Positions 1 through 6,330 of a stretch of DNA of 7,163 bases are shown here, one piece after another. A model generated the notes under the pieces. That model did no database searches, was not told where the DNA came from, and saw only the letters and a list, made by a program, of their open reading frames with translations. The position numbers were made by a program, and so were the translations under genes. Source of the DNA: Gammaproteobacteria bacterium (GTDB lineage: Bacteria > Gemmatimonadota > Gemmatimonadetes > Longimicrobiales > Gaopeijiaceae). The stretch spans positions 4,366-11,528 of the forward strand of contig VYDD01000022.1 of assembly GCA_009843625.1 (NCBI GenBank), in the 5' to 3' direction. Every line of letters begins with the position of its first letter. The first letter of the stretch is position 1.

Positions 1-1602
1 CGGCGGGACGGCCACCGGGCGCTCACTGGTGCGGAATCGAGGATCGACTACAACATCCTGCCGCTCCTGGACGTCGACCGCGTCGAGATCGTGAAGGGCC
101 CCAACTCCACCCTCTGGGGCACGAACGCCATGGCCGGCGTGGTCAACGTGATCACGCGCCCGCCCCTGGGCCCCCCGCGCACCGCCGTGCGCGGTTACTA
201 CGGCGTGTTCGACACCCCGGGCAACCTGCACTTCACCGACGAGCGCCTGAGCATGCGCGGGCTCCAGATCCAGCATTCGCGGCAGATCGGGGGCGCGGGG
301 GTGACGGTATTCGCGGGCCGCGAGGGAACCGACGGCTTTCGCCAGAACGGAGGCCAGGAGCGCTGGCAGTGGCGCGCCAAGGCGGTCTTCGGAGCCGAGT
401 CGTCAAGGCCGCTAGAGGTCTTCGCCAGCGGCAAGCGCGAGGACGTGGAAGAGTTCTTCACCTGGCTCTCGCCCGAACGCCGGCTCGAGGTGGATCCCGC
501 GGACCTGGGCGACTGGAAGCGCCATTCCGATCTCATCTTCGGGCTGACGGCCACCCCGGTGGTCACCTCGACGCTCAAGCTGCAGCTGCGGCCGCAGGTG
601 CAGCATGTCCGCAACCAGAACCACTTCCACGACAACGACGACTTCCACCGGTCCACGCGCTACGGCACTGATCTGCAACTGTCGTTCTTTTCCGGCGGAC
701 GCCATGCGGTCACGGCGGGAGGAGAAGCGTCTCGCACCGATGTGACTTCCAACTTCCTCAGCCCGACGCCGGACATCACCGATCTCGCGCTGTTCGTTCA
801 GGACGAAATCGATTTCTCGGAGCGGCTGCGCGGTTCGGCGGGCATCCGGCTGGATTCGCACAAGTCCTCGGTGGTGGAAGGCGATCTGACGCTGAATCCA
901 AAGATCGGGCTCGTCTTCGAGACCACTCCGGACATGAGCCTGAGGACATCCCTGAGCCGGGGATACCGGTCGCCCAGCGTCGTGGAGCAGTTCACCAGGA
1001 CCACCACCTTCGGCTTTCGCGTCGTGCCCAATCTCGAGTTGCGCGGCGAATCTGCCTGGGCCGGGGAAGTGGGCACCACCATCGTCCCGAACGAACGGCT
1101 CTGGCTCGACGCGGGACTCTTCTGGAGCGAGTACTCCGGCCTGATCGAGGTCACCGGCGCCCCGAACCAGCCCCTCACCTTCCAGTTCCGCAACGTGGCC
1201 GAGGCCCAGGTACGCGGGCTCGACGCCGGCCTGCGCTTCGGCGTCGTGCCCCAGAAGCTCAACCTGCACGCGAACTACCTCTTCATCGACTCGCAGGATC
1301 TCGACACCGGCCGGCCGCTCGCGTACCGGTCGCGCCACAACATCACAACGACCCTTTCCGGCTGGGCCGATCTGCTGGCGCTGGACGTGCGTCACCGGAG
1401 CGAGGCGGAAACCGTTCTCGCCTACCCTCTGGATGAACGCGGCCCCATCACGCTGCTGGACCTGCGGCTCGCCCTCGAAGTCATGGACATGGATGTGCGG
1501 GCGAAGGTGGAGAACCTTCTGCAGGCGGAGTACGTAGACGTCCAGGAGCGCAATCCGGGAGCGACCCGGAGCTTCCGGGTCACCGTGACTTCCCGCTTCT
1601 GA
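1..1602 (+). CDS. TonB-dependent outer-membrane receptor (5'-truncated by window edge)
   Basis: This is the C-terminal 533 residues of a TonB-dependent receptor, an outer-membrane barrel that imports a scarce ligand such as an iron chelate, cobalamin or oligosaccharide using TonB/ExbBD energy. The frame is open from base 1. Residues 24-52 are the end of the plug domain (DVDRVEIVKGPNSTLWGTN, then AMAGVVNVIT). The rest looks like a 22-strand barrel: alternating polar and hydrophobic strands, the conserved GYRSPSVVEQF segment near residue 321, a VPNLELRGES segment after it, and a final strand ending in Phe, the usual BAM-recognition residue. The GTG at 91 lies inside the plug and is not the start; signal peptide, TonB box and first half of the plug are outside the window. 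Ligand cannot be told from sequence. A small membrane protein follows on the same strand after 70 bp. Family assignment is very secure, substrate unknown. Confidence 0.95.
   Translation, partial: RRDGHRALTGAESRIDYNILPLLDVDRVEIVKGPNSTLWGTNAMAGVVNVITRPPLGPPRTAVRGYYGVFDTPGNLHFTDERLSMRGLQIQHSRQIGGAGVTVFAGREGTDGFRQNGGQERWQWRAKAVFGAESSRPLEVFASGKREDVEEFFTWLSPERRLEVDPADLGDWKRHSDLIFGLTATPVVTSTLKLQLRPQVQHVRNQNHFHDNDDFHRSTRYGTDLQLSFFSGGRHAVTAGGEASRTDVTSNFLSPTPDITDLALFVQDEIDFSERLRGSAGIRLDSHKSSVVEGDLTLNPKIGLVFETTPDMSLRTSLSRGYRSPSVVEQFTRTTTFGFRVVPNLELRGESAWAGEVGTTIVPNERLWLDAGLFWSEYSGLIEVTGAPNQPLTFQFRNVAEAQVRGLDAGLRFGVVPQKLNLHANYLFIDSQDLDTGRPLAYRSRHNITTTLSGWADLLALDVRHRSEAETVLAYPLDERGPITLLDLRLALEVMDMDVRAKVENLLQAEYVDVQERNPGATRSFRVTVTSRF
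1563..1581 (+). other. Perfect 8-bp stem-loop inside the 3' end of the receptor gene
   Basis: GACCCGGA (1563-1570) and TCCGGGTC (1574-1581) are exact reverse complements separated by GCT. The hairpin lies about 20 bases before the receptor stop codon, within the last barrel strand. No T-run follows, so it is not a classical intrinsic terminator. It might slow RNA decay or ribosomes at the gene end, or be a chance product of high GC and codon choice. Confidence 0.35.
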
Positions 1603-1672
1603 GGCCGGCTCCGGGGCAACTCCGGGATCCGCTCGGGTGTCCAACGGATACCACCGTCCAGCGAGGAAGCCC

Positions 1673-2128
1673 GTGACCCCATCCGATCCAATGAGCCTGG
1701 AGCAGTACGCGGCGGACGACGGCCCCGCGGAGTCACCGCTCGTCGGCTTCCTCTATCCCGCCCCCGCCGAACGCAAGGTCGGCGGGATCATCAAGTGGTG
1801 GGAGAAGCGGCGCCTCGCCTACAACGCGGTGCTCGCGGGGTCCGGGATCGGCACCATCCTCATGGCGCTGCTCACGCTGAACCCGCTCTCCGAGGTGGTG
1901 CAGGCGCTCCCGGCGATCCTGCCCTTCGGGATCATGGCCAACCTCTGCTACACGCTCGGGTGGATGGTCGAGAGCGTTCTGCACAGGATCTGGGGACGCA
2001 GCCTGCGCCCGGTCGGGCCGGCGCTCTTCCGGGCCGGGCTGACGCTCGGGGTGGGCGTCGCCTTCGTCATCCCCACGATCATGCTCATGGTCGCATTCGT
2101 GGTGAGGCTGGTGACCGGCAATCTGTAG
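1673..2128 (+). CDS. Small three-helix inner-membrane protein, function unknown
   Basis: I do not recognise a named family. The 151-residue protein has a polar, proline-rich N-terminus (residues 1-35), then a basic aromatic segment IIKWWEKRRLAYN (39-51) at the likely membrane interface. Three hydrophobic helices follow at about 50-69, 78-99 and 118-147, with a basic loop HRIWGRSLRPVG (104-115) between the last two. There is no signal peptide, Cys pair or metal motif. The GTG start at 1673 is chosen because GAGGA (1663-1667) lies 5 bases upstream; an in-frame GTG at 1637 and ATG at 1691 lack such a site. It follows the receptor gene by 70 bp with no visible terminator, so co-transcription is possible. 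It ends 41 bp from the convergent FKBP gene, and I see no clear terminator in that gap. A real gene is likely from codon structure and clear membrane topology. Confidence 0.75.
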   Translation: MTPSDPMSLEQYAADDGPAESPLVGFLYPAPAERKVGGIIKWWEKRRLAYNAVLAGSGIGTILMALLTLNPLSEVVQALPAILPFGIMANLCYTLGWMVESVLHRIWGRSLRPVGPALFRAGLTLGVGVAFVIPTIMLMVAFVVRLVTGNL

Positions 2129-2169
2129 GGTCGGGGGCAACGGGCGCCTCGCAACGTCCGGCTACACCG

Positions 2170-2583
2170 CTATCTCCCGACGATCTCCAGCAGTTCGATC
2201 TCGAAGATCAGCGTCGCGTTGGCGCCGATCAGCGAACCCGCGCCGGCCTCGCCGTACGCCAGCTCCGACGGGATCGTGACGCGGATGTGGCTGCCGACCG
2301 ACATCAACTGGAGCGCCTCGCTGAATCCCGCGATAAGGCCGTTCACCGGGAAGGTGTTGGGCTCGCCCCTGTCATAGGAGGCGTCGAACTGGGTTCCGTC
2401 GGTGAGCGTGCCGCGGTAGTGGACGACGACCTCGTCATTCATGGTCGGCATCGGGCCGTCACCCTCTCGCAGCACCTCGTACTGAAGGCCGCTATCGGTT
2501 GTGATCACTCCGGCTCCATCGCCCGCGCATGCGACGCTGGTCAGCGCCAGCAGGGCGAGCACACCGCGAGATGGCTTGCGCAT
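2170..2583 (-). CDS. FKBP-type peptidyl-prolyl cis-trans isomerase, probable periplasmic lipoprotein
   Basis: This 137-residue protein catalyses cis-trans isomerisation of peptidyl-proline bonds and probably assists folding in the periplasm. Residues 1-18 form a lipoprotein-like signal (MRKPSRGVLALLALTSVA), with Cys19 fitting the permissive lipobox pattern. Residues 30-135 are a single FKBP domain beginning SGLQYEVLREGDG. Expected ligand-pocket residues are present: Tyr56, Phe66, Asp67, Val80, Ile84, Tyr110 (LAYGE) and Phe127. The floor position that is Trp in human FKBP12 is Phe87 (GLIAGFSEAL). The ATG at 2583 is preferred because AGGGAG lies 6 bases upstream and a signal peptide follows directly. 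An in-frame upstream start at 2682 would run into the preceding gene and bury the signal. It is the third gene of the probable carbonic anhydrase operon, 55 bp after the LOG-like gene. No fused domain is present, so it is a minimal exported FKBP. Confidence 0.93.
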   Translation of the reverse strand: MRKPSRGVLALLALTSVACAGDGAGVITTDSGLQYEVLREGDGPMPTMNDEVVVHYRGTLTDGTQFDASYDRGEPNTFPVNGLIAGFSEALQLMSVGSHIRVTIPSELAYGEAGAGSLIGANATLIFEIELLEIVGR

Positions 2584-2590
2584 CTTGGTC

Positions 2591-2623
2591 TCCCTGGATG
2601 GTGGATGCTCCCTGGATGGTGGA
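2591..2623 (-). repeat. Tandem 15-bp direct repeat duplicating the FKBP ribosome-binding region
   Basis: The 15-base block TCCACCATCCAGGGA (minus strand) occurs at 2605-2591 and again at 2623-2609, an 18-base period with 3 bases between copies. Each copy ends in AGGGA, completed to AGGGAG by the next base. The copy nearer the FKBP gene places AGGGAG 6 bases before its ATG; the distal copy has no start codon nearby. It looks like a short tandem duplication by replication slippage. It could act as a ribosome standby site or a phase-variable spacer, but function is not shown. Confidence 0.8.
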
Positions 2624-2638
2624 AGCGTGTGCAGGAAG

Positions 2639-3202
2639 CTAACGCTCAGACCCCTGAGGCAGGGACTCGCCACCGCTGCCACGCAGGGCCCGGCGCACGA
2701 ATTCCACCGCTTCGTCTACGCTCTCGGCGGTCGGCACGGAGCCCGGGAGTCGATCCGCGCGGGCCGTGTCTCCCAGCAGGATGAGGGGCCGGCGGTAACG
2801 GACCGCCAAGTCGACCTCCGAAGCCGTACCCGAGGATCCCGGCAACGCGATGACGACATCGGAGGTCAGGATGTTGATGTGGTTGCGGGAGCGGAGCCCG
2901 GAACCATCGTCGCCGCGGGCGTCGAGGTGAGTGCGGATGGCGAGTTCAACCCGGGGATTGGGATAGCCGGGGGGAGTGCCCGGGTCTGCATCGGCTCGAT
3001 CAGAGGGCGTGTCGCCGGCCGGGAGGATCCCGATGACCAGTCCCGCCCGATCCGGCACCGCGCCGAAGGCCCGCGAGACCGACTCCATGACTCCGGCCCC
3101 GCCCCCCGTCAGCAGGTGCACGCCCAACCGCGCCAGTGCGCGGCCCAGCGGCTCGGCGAGATGGGCGTGCCGGGCGGAGCCGGAGCCCATCACCCCGACC
3201 AC
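2639..3202 (-). CDS. LOG-like / TIGR00725-type Rossmann-fold nucleotide-binding protein
   Basis: This 187-residue cytoplasmic protein belongs to the broad SLOG/LOG-like Rossmann group, which includes cytokinin-activating LOG phosphoribohydrolases and the molybdenum-cofactor-carrier-like TIGR00725 family. Visible signatures are an N-terminal VGVMGSGS strand-loop (2-9), the glycine-rich LLTGGGAGVMESVSRAF (30-46), VIGILPAGD (56-64), and SRNHINILTSDVVIALPG followed by SSGTASEVDLA (105-133). The last corresponds to the PGGxGTxxE nucleotide motif, with the second Gly replaced by Ser. SRN followed by GTxxE is closer to TIGR00725 than to true LOG enzymes, so a specific reaction should not be assigned. 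The GTG start at 3202 is provisional: the frame is open back to a TGA at 3253-3251, and GTG at 3193 and ATG at 3190 are alternatives. It starts 43 bp after the carbonic anhydrase stop and precedes FKBP, consistent with an operon. Confidence 0.85.
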   Translation of the reverse strand: MVGVMGSGSARHAHLAEPLGRALARLGVHLLTGGGAGVMESVSRAFGAVPDRAGLVIGILPAGDTPSDRADADPGTPPGYPNPRVELAIRTHLDARGDDGSGLRSRNHINILTSDVVIALPGSSGTASEVDLAVRYRRPLILLGDTARADRLPGSVPTAESVDEAVEFVRRALRGSGGESLPQGSER

Positions 3203-3245
3203 GGGGCGCCCCAGCGGCCTTCTGCTCGGCGAGAGGAGCTCCGGT

Positions 3246-4064
3246 CTACTTCAGCAGAATGAACCGCCGATGGAGCGGCTGCACCGGACGCGCGTTCATC
3301 GGATACAGGGCCGCGAAGGCGTCGACCTGCTCCTGCGAGACCGCAATCGACTCGGTCATGACCACCCAGCTCACCACCTCGGAGCAGGGCGGCGTGGTCA
3401 GAGAACCGGCGTAGCGGAAGAAGGCGCGTCCCTCGGGCAGGAAAGCGTTCAGGTCGATCCCGGCCAGTGGGGCGGGCGCCTCGTCGACGCCGGGTATGGC
3501 ATCCCATATGGCCTGTGTGGCGGCATGGGCCTGGCCGGCATCCATGAAGACCCCGACCACCGCCAGGTCCCCCTCCGCGGACTGATGCACGAAGTGCACT
3601 TCCATCGGGTAGACCCCTCCCTCGACGGTGTGCTCGCTGGGCAGGTGGAAGTGGAACTGCAGCATGGAGAACTGTCGGCCCTCCAGGGTGATCGTATTCC
3701 CTTCGGCCATGTTGACCTGGATGGTGTGCCCGTTGTCCACGACCTCCCCGTCGGTGGGCTGCCACTGGATCTCGAGCCCGCCGCCGCCCGCCGGAATCGC
3801 GCCCGCCAGGTCGATCGGGGACTGCTGCACGCCAGTGTCGCAGACCGCGAACGACGGGTCCAGCCCGCCCCACATGTCGGCACCGGTCGCGCCCTCGTAG
3901 CTCCAGTGAACTTCGCCGCCCTCCGCCTCCTGTTCCGCGCCCATTTGCTCCTCCGCATCCGCCTGGCCCGGTGCATCCGCCTGGCAGGCGTACTGGGTGC
4001 CCAGGAGGCAGGCCATCGCGAGGCCGGCGGCGAGTGTCTTCGGGAATGAATGATGATGGTTCAT
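3246..4064 (-). CDS. Alpha-class carbonic anhydrase, exported to the periplasm
   Basis: This 272-residue enzyme interconverts CO2 and bicarbonate outside the inner membrane. Residues 1-27 are an export signal (MNHHHSFPKTLAAGLAMACLL, then GTQYAC). Cys27 could be lipidated, but Gln at -3 is unusual, so signal peptidase I cleavage is equally possible. An acidic Ala/Glu/Gln-rich linker (28-51) precedes a complete catalytic domain starting WSYEG. Zinc ligands are His138, His140 (FHFH) and His157 (EVHFVH). His113 (NGHTIQVN) matches the proton-shuttle histidine, Glu144 and Thr223 the gate pair, and SLTTPP with NARPVQPLHRR are class signatures. Cys75 and Cys227 fit the conserved bacterial disulfide. 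The ATG at 4064 has an excellent GGAGGA site 4-5 bases upstream. It leads the probable operon with the LOG-like and FKBP genes and is divergent from the permease. All key residues are intact, so an active enzyme is expected. Confidence 0.97.
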   Translation of the reverse strand: MNHHHSFPKTLAAGLAMACLLGTQYACQADAPGQADAEEQMGAEQEAEGGEVHWSYEGATGADMWGGLDPSFAVCDTGVQQSPIDLAGAIPAGGGGLEIQWQPTDGEVVDNGHTIQVNMAEGNTITLEGRQFSMLQFHFHLPSEHTVEGGVYPMEVHFVHQSAEGDLAVVGVFMDAGQAHAATQAIWDAIPGVDEAPAPLAGIDLNAFLPEGRAFFRYAGSLTTPPCSEVVSWVVMTESIAVSQEQVDAFAALYPMNARPVQPLHRRFILLK

Positions 4065-4110
4065 GAGTTCCTCCGTGGCGTCTTCGGCACAGCCGATCTG
4101 CGACAGGCGG

Positions 4111-4140
4111 ATTTTACTGCCGAGCGGGTCGCGGGTCCAA
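4111..4140 (-). promoter_or_regulatory. Candidate sigma-70-type promoter for the carbonic anhydrase operon
   Basis: On the minus strand TTGGAC (4140-4135) and TAAAAT (4116-4111) are separated by 18 bases. The -10 box matches TATAAT at five of six positions; the -35 box keeps only TTG. Transcription would start near 4104, leaving a leader of about 40 bases before the ATG at 4064, with a strong ribosome-binding site in it. The element sits in the 90-bp gap shared with the divergent permease gene. I see no equally good promoter in the plus direction. Confidence 0.5.
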
Positions 4141-4154
4141 TCCGGAGGCGTATT

Positions 4155-5507
4155 ATGGATGGTCGGATCGAGACGGAATTCAAGCCCAGGGCCTCCATGC
4201 GACCCACCTCAACGAACACGCGCGGGTACGGCTTCCACGCGGCGGCGGCGGTCGTGGTCGCCAACATGATCGGCACGGGGGTGTTCACCAGCCTGGGATT
4301 CCAGCTGGAGACCATCCAGTCCACCTTCCCGCTCCTGCTGCTCTGGGTGGTCGGAGGCGTGGCGGCCTTCTGCGGCGCGATCACCTACGCGGAACTGGGC
4401 GCGGCGCTACGGCGTTCGGGCGGCGAGTACACCTTTCTGGGACGCATCTACCATCCCGCCGCAGGCTTCGTGTCGGGATGGATCTCGGCCACGGTCGGGT
4501 TCGCCGCCCCCACCGCGCTGGCCGCGATCACCTTCGGCACCTACCTCGCCTCGGTCTTCCCGGCGCTCTCGCCCGCCTGGCTGGCCGCCGGCCTGGTCGC
4601 GGCGGCGGCGTGGGTGCACTCGGCCACCTACGGCGCCTCGTCCTTCTTCCAGCGCAGCTTCACGACCGTCAAGGTGATCCTGATCGCCGCCTTCTGCGCC
4701 GCCGCGCTGGCCATGGTCGAGGCCCCGGAGCCCGTAGCGCTGCTCCCTTCGGCGGGCGATGCCGAACTCGTCTTCGGCGGCGCCTTCGCGGTATCGCTCA
4801 TCTACGTCTCGTACGCGTACACCGGCTGGAACGCGGCCACCTACCTGACCGGCGAGCTCGAGAACCCGGGGCGCACGCTGCCCGGCGTCCTCGCGGGCGG
4901 CACCCTGCTGGTCATGGCTCTCTACCTGGCCCTCAACTACACCTTTCTGAGGGCGGCGCCGATGTCGGAACTGGAAGGAAGGCTCGAGGTGGGGCACATC
5001 GCCGCCATGCACATCTTCGGGCCCCTGGGCGCCGACATCATGGGCGTCACCCTGGCCGTGCTGCTGGTCTCCACCGTGAGCGCCATGGTGCTGGCCGGCC
5101 CGCGGGTCCTGCACGTCATCGGCGAGGACTATCCCGTCTTTCGATTCCTGGAGAAGAGGACGCCGTCCGGCATCCCCCGGGTCGCGATTCTCACCCAGGC
5201 GGCGCTCGCCCTCTTTTTCATCTTCAGCGCGTCCTTCGAGGCGATCCTGGTGTTTTCCGGCTTCACGCTGGGGCTGAACAGCCTGCTCGCAGTGGCGGGA
5301 ATCTTCGTGCTGCGGAGGCGCGAGCCGGAACTCGAGCGCCCCTACCGCGCCTGGGGATATCCGGTCACGCCCCTGGTCTACCTGGCGCTGACGTCGTGGA
5401 CCCTCGCCTTTATCCTCGTCGACCGCCCGGCGCAGGGCCTCATCGGCCTGGGACTGATCGCGGCCGGACTGCTTTTCTACTGGGTGGCGGGCCGCCGGAC
5501 GGCGTAA
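4155..5507 (+). CDS. APC-superfamily amino acid/polyamine-type permease
   Basis: This 450-residue inner-membrane secondary transporter belongs to the amino acid-polyamine-organocation superfamily and probably moves an amino acid or related amine by proton symport or exchange. Twelve hydrophobic segments are visible, the expected number. The first carries the unwound-helix motif IGTGVF (39-44), which binds the substrate backbone in the family. Segment six contains SYAYTGWNAATYL (about 218-230), followed by GELENPGRTLP. The loop PSGIPRVAIL before segment nine and RREPELERPYRAWGYPVTP before segment eleven are also typical. The ATG at 4155 has GGAGG (4143-4147) 7 bases upstream. A longer in-frame start at 4050 would overlap the carbonic anhydrase start and add a charged, non-homologous tail. 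It is divergent from carbonic anhydrase and its 3' end overlaps the S8 gene. Substrate cannot be assigned. Confidence 0.93.
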   Translation: MDGRIETEFKPRASMRPTSTNTRGYGFHAAAAVVVANMIGTGVFTSLGFQLETIQSTFPLLLLWVVGGVAAFCGAITYAELGAALRRSGGEYTFLGRIYHPAAGFVSGWISATVGFAAPTALAAITFGTYLASVFPALSPAWLAAGLVAAAAWVHSATYGASSFFQRSFTTVKVILIAAFCAAALAMVEAPEPVALLPSAGDAELVFGGAFAVSLIYVSYAYTGWNAATYLTGELENPGRTLPGVLAGGTLLVMALYLALNYTFLRAAPMSELEGRLEVGHIAAMHIFGPLGADIMGVTLAVLLVSTVSAMVLAGPRVLHVIGEDYPVFRFLEKRTPSGIPRVAILTQAALALFFIFSASFEAILVFSGFTLGLNSLLAVAGIFVLRRREPELERPYRAWGYPVTPLVYLALTSWTLAFILVDRPAQGLIGLGLIAAGLLFYWVAGRRTA

Positions 5508-6241
5508 CGGCGGGCCTGTTCGAAGACCTGACCCACGCTGCCCAGCTCCGGCTCCGCTTCCAGCAGCCGGGCAAGAACACCCGTCACGTTGGCCACCGCG
5601 AAGCTGATTCCGCCCAGGTTGCGCGCGGGGGAAACGCCAGGAATCGGTCGGGGGAAACCCGAGGCCAGGAACGCCGGATCTCCCTGATGGTCGATGCCCA
5701 CCCGCACCGAATGGCGGGAGCAGCTCCAGTCCAGCAGCACCCCGATGGCGCCGCGAATCGACCCCGGAAGCCAGCGCACGCCATCACTCTGGCGAGCCGA
5801 GACGACGAGCGCTCCCTGCTCCGCCGCCCGTGTCACGGCCGCAGCCAGCCTGGCTTCGTGCGCCGGATTCGACGTGCCTAGGCTGAGGTTTACCAGCCGC
5901 GCCTCATGCTCCGCGGCCCATTCGATGGCCCGCACCAGGGCGCCGCAACTGGTGGCCAGCCGGTCGCCGAACACCTTCACGGCAAGCAACTCGGCTGCGG
6001 GCGCCTTCTCCTTGATGGCCGCGGTGACGGCCGTCCCGTGGCCGAGCCAGTCGACGTAGTCGTCGGCTTCCGATCCGTCCGACCCAATGGCCACGCCGCC
6101 GGCGACCCCCCCTACGTGGGGATGGGCCGCGTGGACGCCGCTGTCCACCACCGCGATGCGCACGCCCTCGCCTCGAAGCTCATCCGGCGGCGGGGCGTCC
6201 AGCTGCAGCTCCAGATGCTCCCATTCTGCCATTGGTCCCAT
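5477..6241 (-). CDS. Compact cytoplasmic subtilisin-like (S8) peptidase homologue with atypical active site
   Basis: From the ATG at 6241 the protein has 254 residues and consists almost only of an S8 catalytic fold. Asp33 lies in VRIAVVDSGV, His68 in WLGHGTAV and Ser213 in GGISFAVANVTG, where most subtilases have GTSMATPHVAG. The segment that normally reads AAGN, with the oxyanion-hole Asn, is VVSARQSDG (146-154), so that Asn seems absent. There is no signal peptide or inhibitory propeptide, so a cytoplasmic protein acting without classical zymogen processing is implied. ATG 6241 is favoured because a -10-like box ends 7 bases upstream; ATG 6232 is the alternative. Extension to the TTG at 6367 adds a 42-residue tail without family resemblance that runs through a palindrome. 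Its last 31 bases overlap the permease's 3' end. It lies 218 bp downstream of an ABC exporter gene. It may be a specialised peptide-maturing protease or a low-activity relative. Confidence 0.85.
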   Translation of the reverse strand: MGPMAEWEHLELQLDAPPPDELRGEGVRIAVVDSGVHAAHPHVGGVAGGVAIGSDGSEADDYVDWLGHGTAVTAAIKEKAPAAELLAVKVFGDRLATSCGALVRAIEWAAEHEARLVNLSLGTSNPAHEARLAAAVTRAAEQGALVVSARQSDGVRWLPGSIRGAIGVLLDWSCSRHSVRVGIDHQGDPAFLASGFPRPIPGVSPARNLGGISFAVANVTGVLARLLEAEPELGSVGQVFEQARRYAVRRPATQ

Positions 6242-6248
6242 GAGATCG

Positions 6249-6278
6249 ATGATAAAGGCTGGTAGCTCCCGTAACCAA
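6249..6278 (-). promoter_or_regulatory. Candidate promoter for the S8 gene, spaced for a leaderless transcript
   Basis: On the minus strand TTGGTT (6278-6273) and TATCAT (6254-6249) are 18 bases apart. Seven bases then separate the -10 box from the ATG at 6241, so transcription would begin at or next to the start codon and the mRNA would have no leader. No ribosome-binding sequence stands at a useful distance from that ATG; GGGAG lies too far upstream, inside the promoter spacer. The boxes resemble those before the carbonic anhydrase gene (TTGG, 18 bases, TA-rich -10). Confidence 0.5.
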
Positions 6279-6330
6279 GCGCAACGGATCGCCGCGTGGC
6301 ATCGGAGGCCTGTCGCATCTGCGCGAGAAC

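Noticed and set aside
412..1644. Long minus-strand frame opposite the receptor gene
   Set aside because: It is a GC-driven shadow: its protein is rich in Arg, Gly, Glu and Pro without any recognisable domain, while the plus strand encodes an evident TonB-dependent receptor.
2129..2169. Bidirectional terminator between the small membrane protein and FKBP genes
   Set aside because: No strong stem with a flanking T-run or A-run is visible in these 41 bases.
2584..2682. FKBP start at 2682
   Set aside because: It overlaps the LOG-like gene and would bury a clear lipoprotein signal behind 33 extra residues encoded by the duplicated leader.
4050..4154. Longer permease start at 4050
   Set aside because: It would overlap the carbonic anhydrase start and its ribosome-binding region and add a charged tail, whereas ATG 4155 has a well-placed GGAGG.
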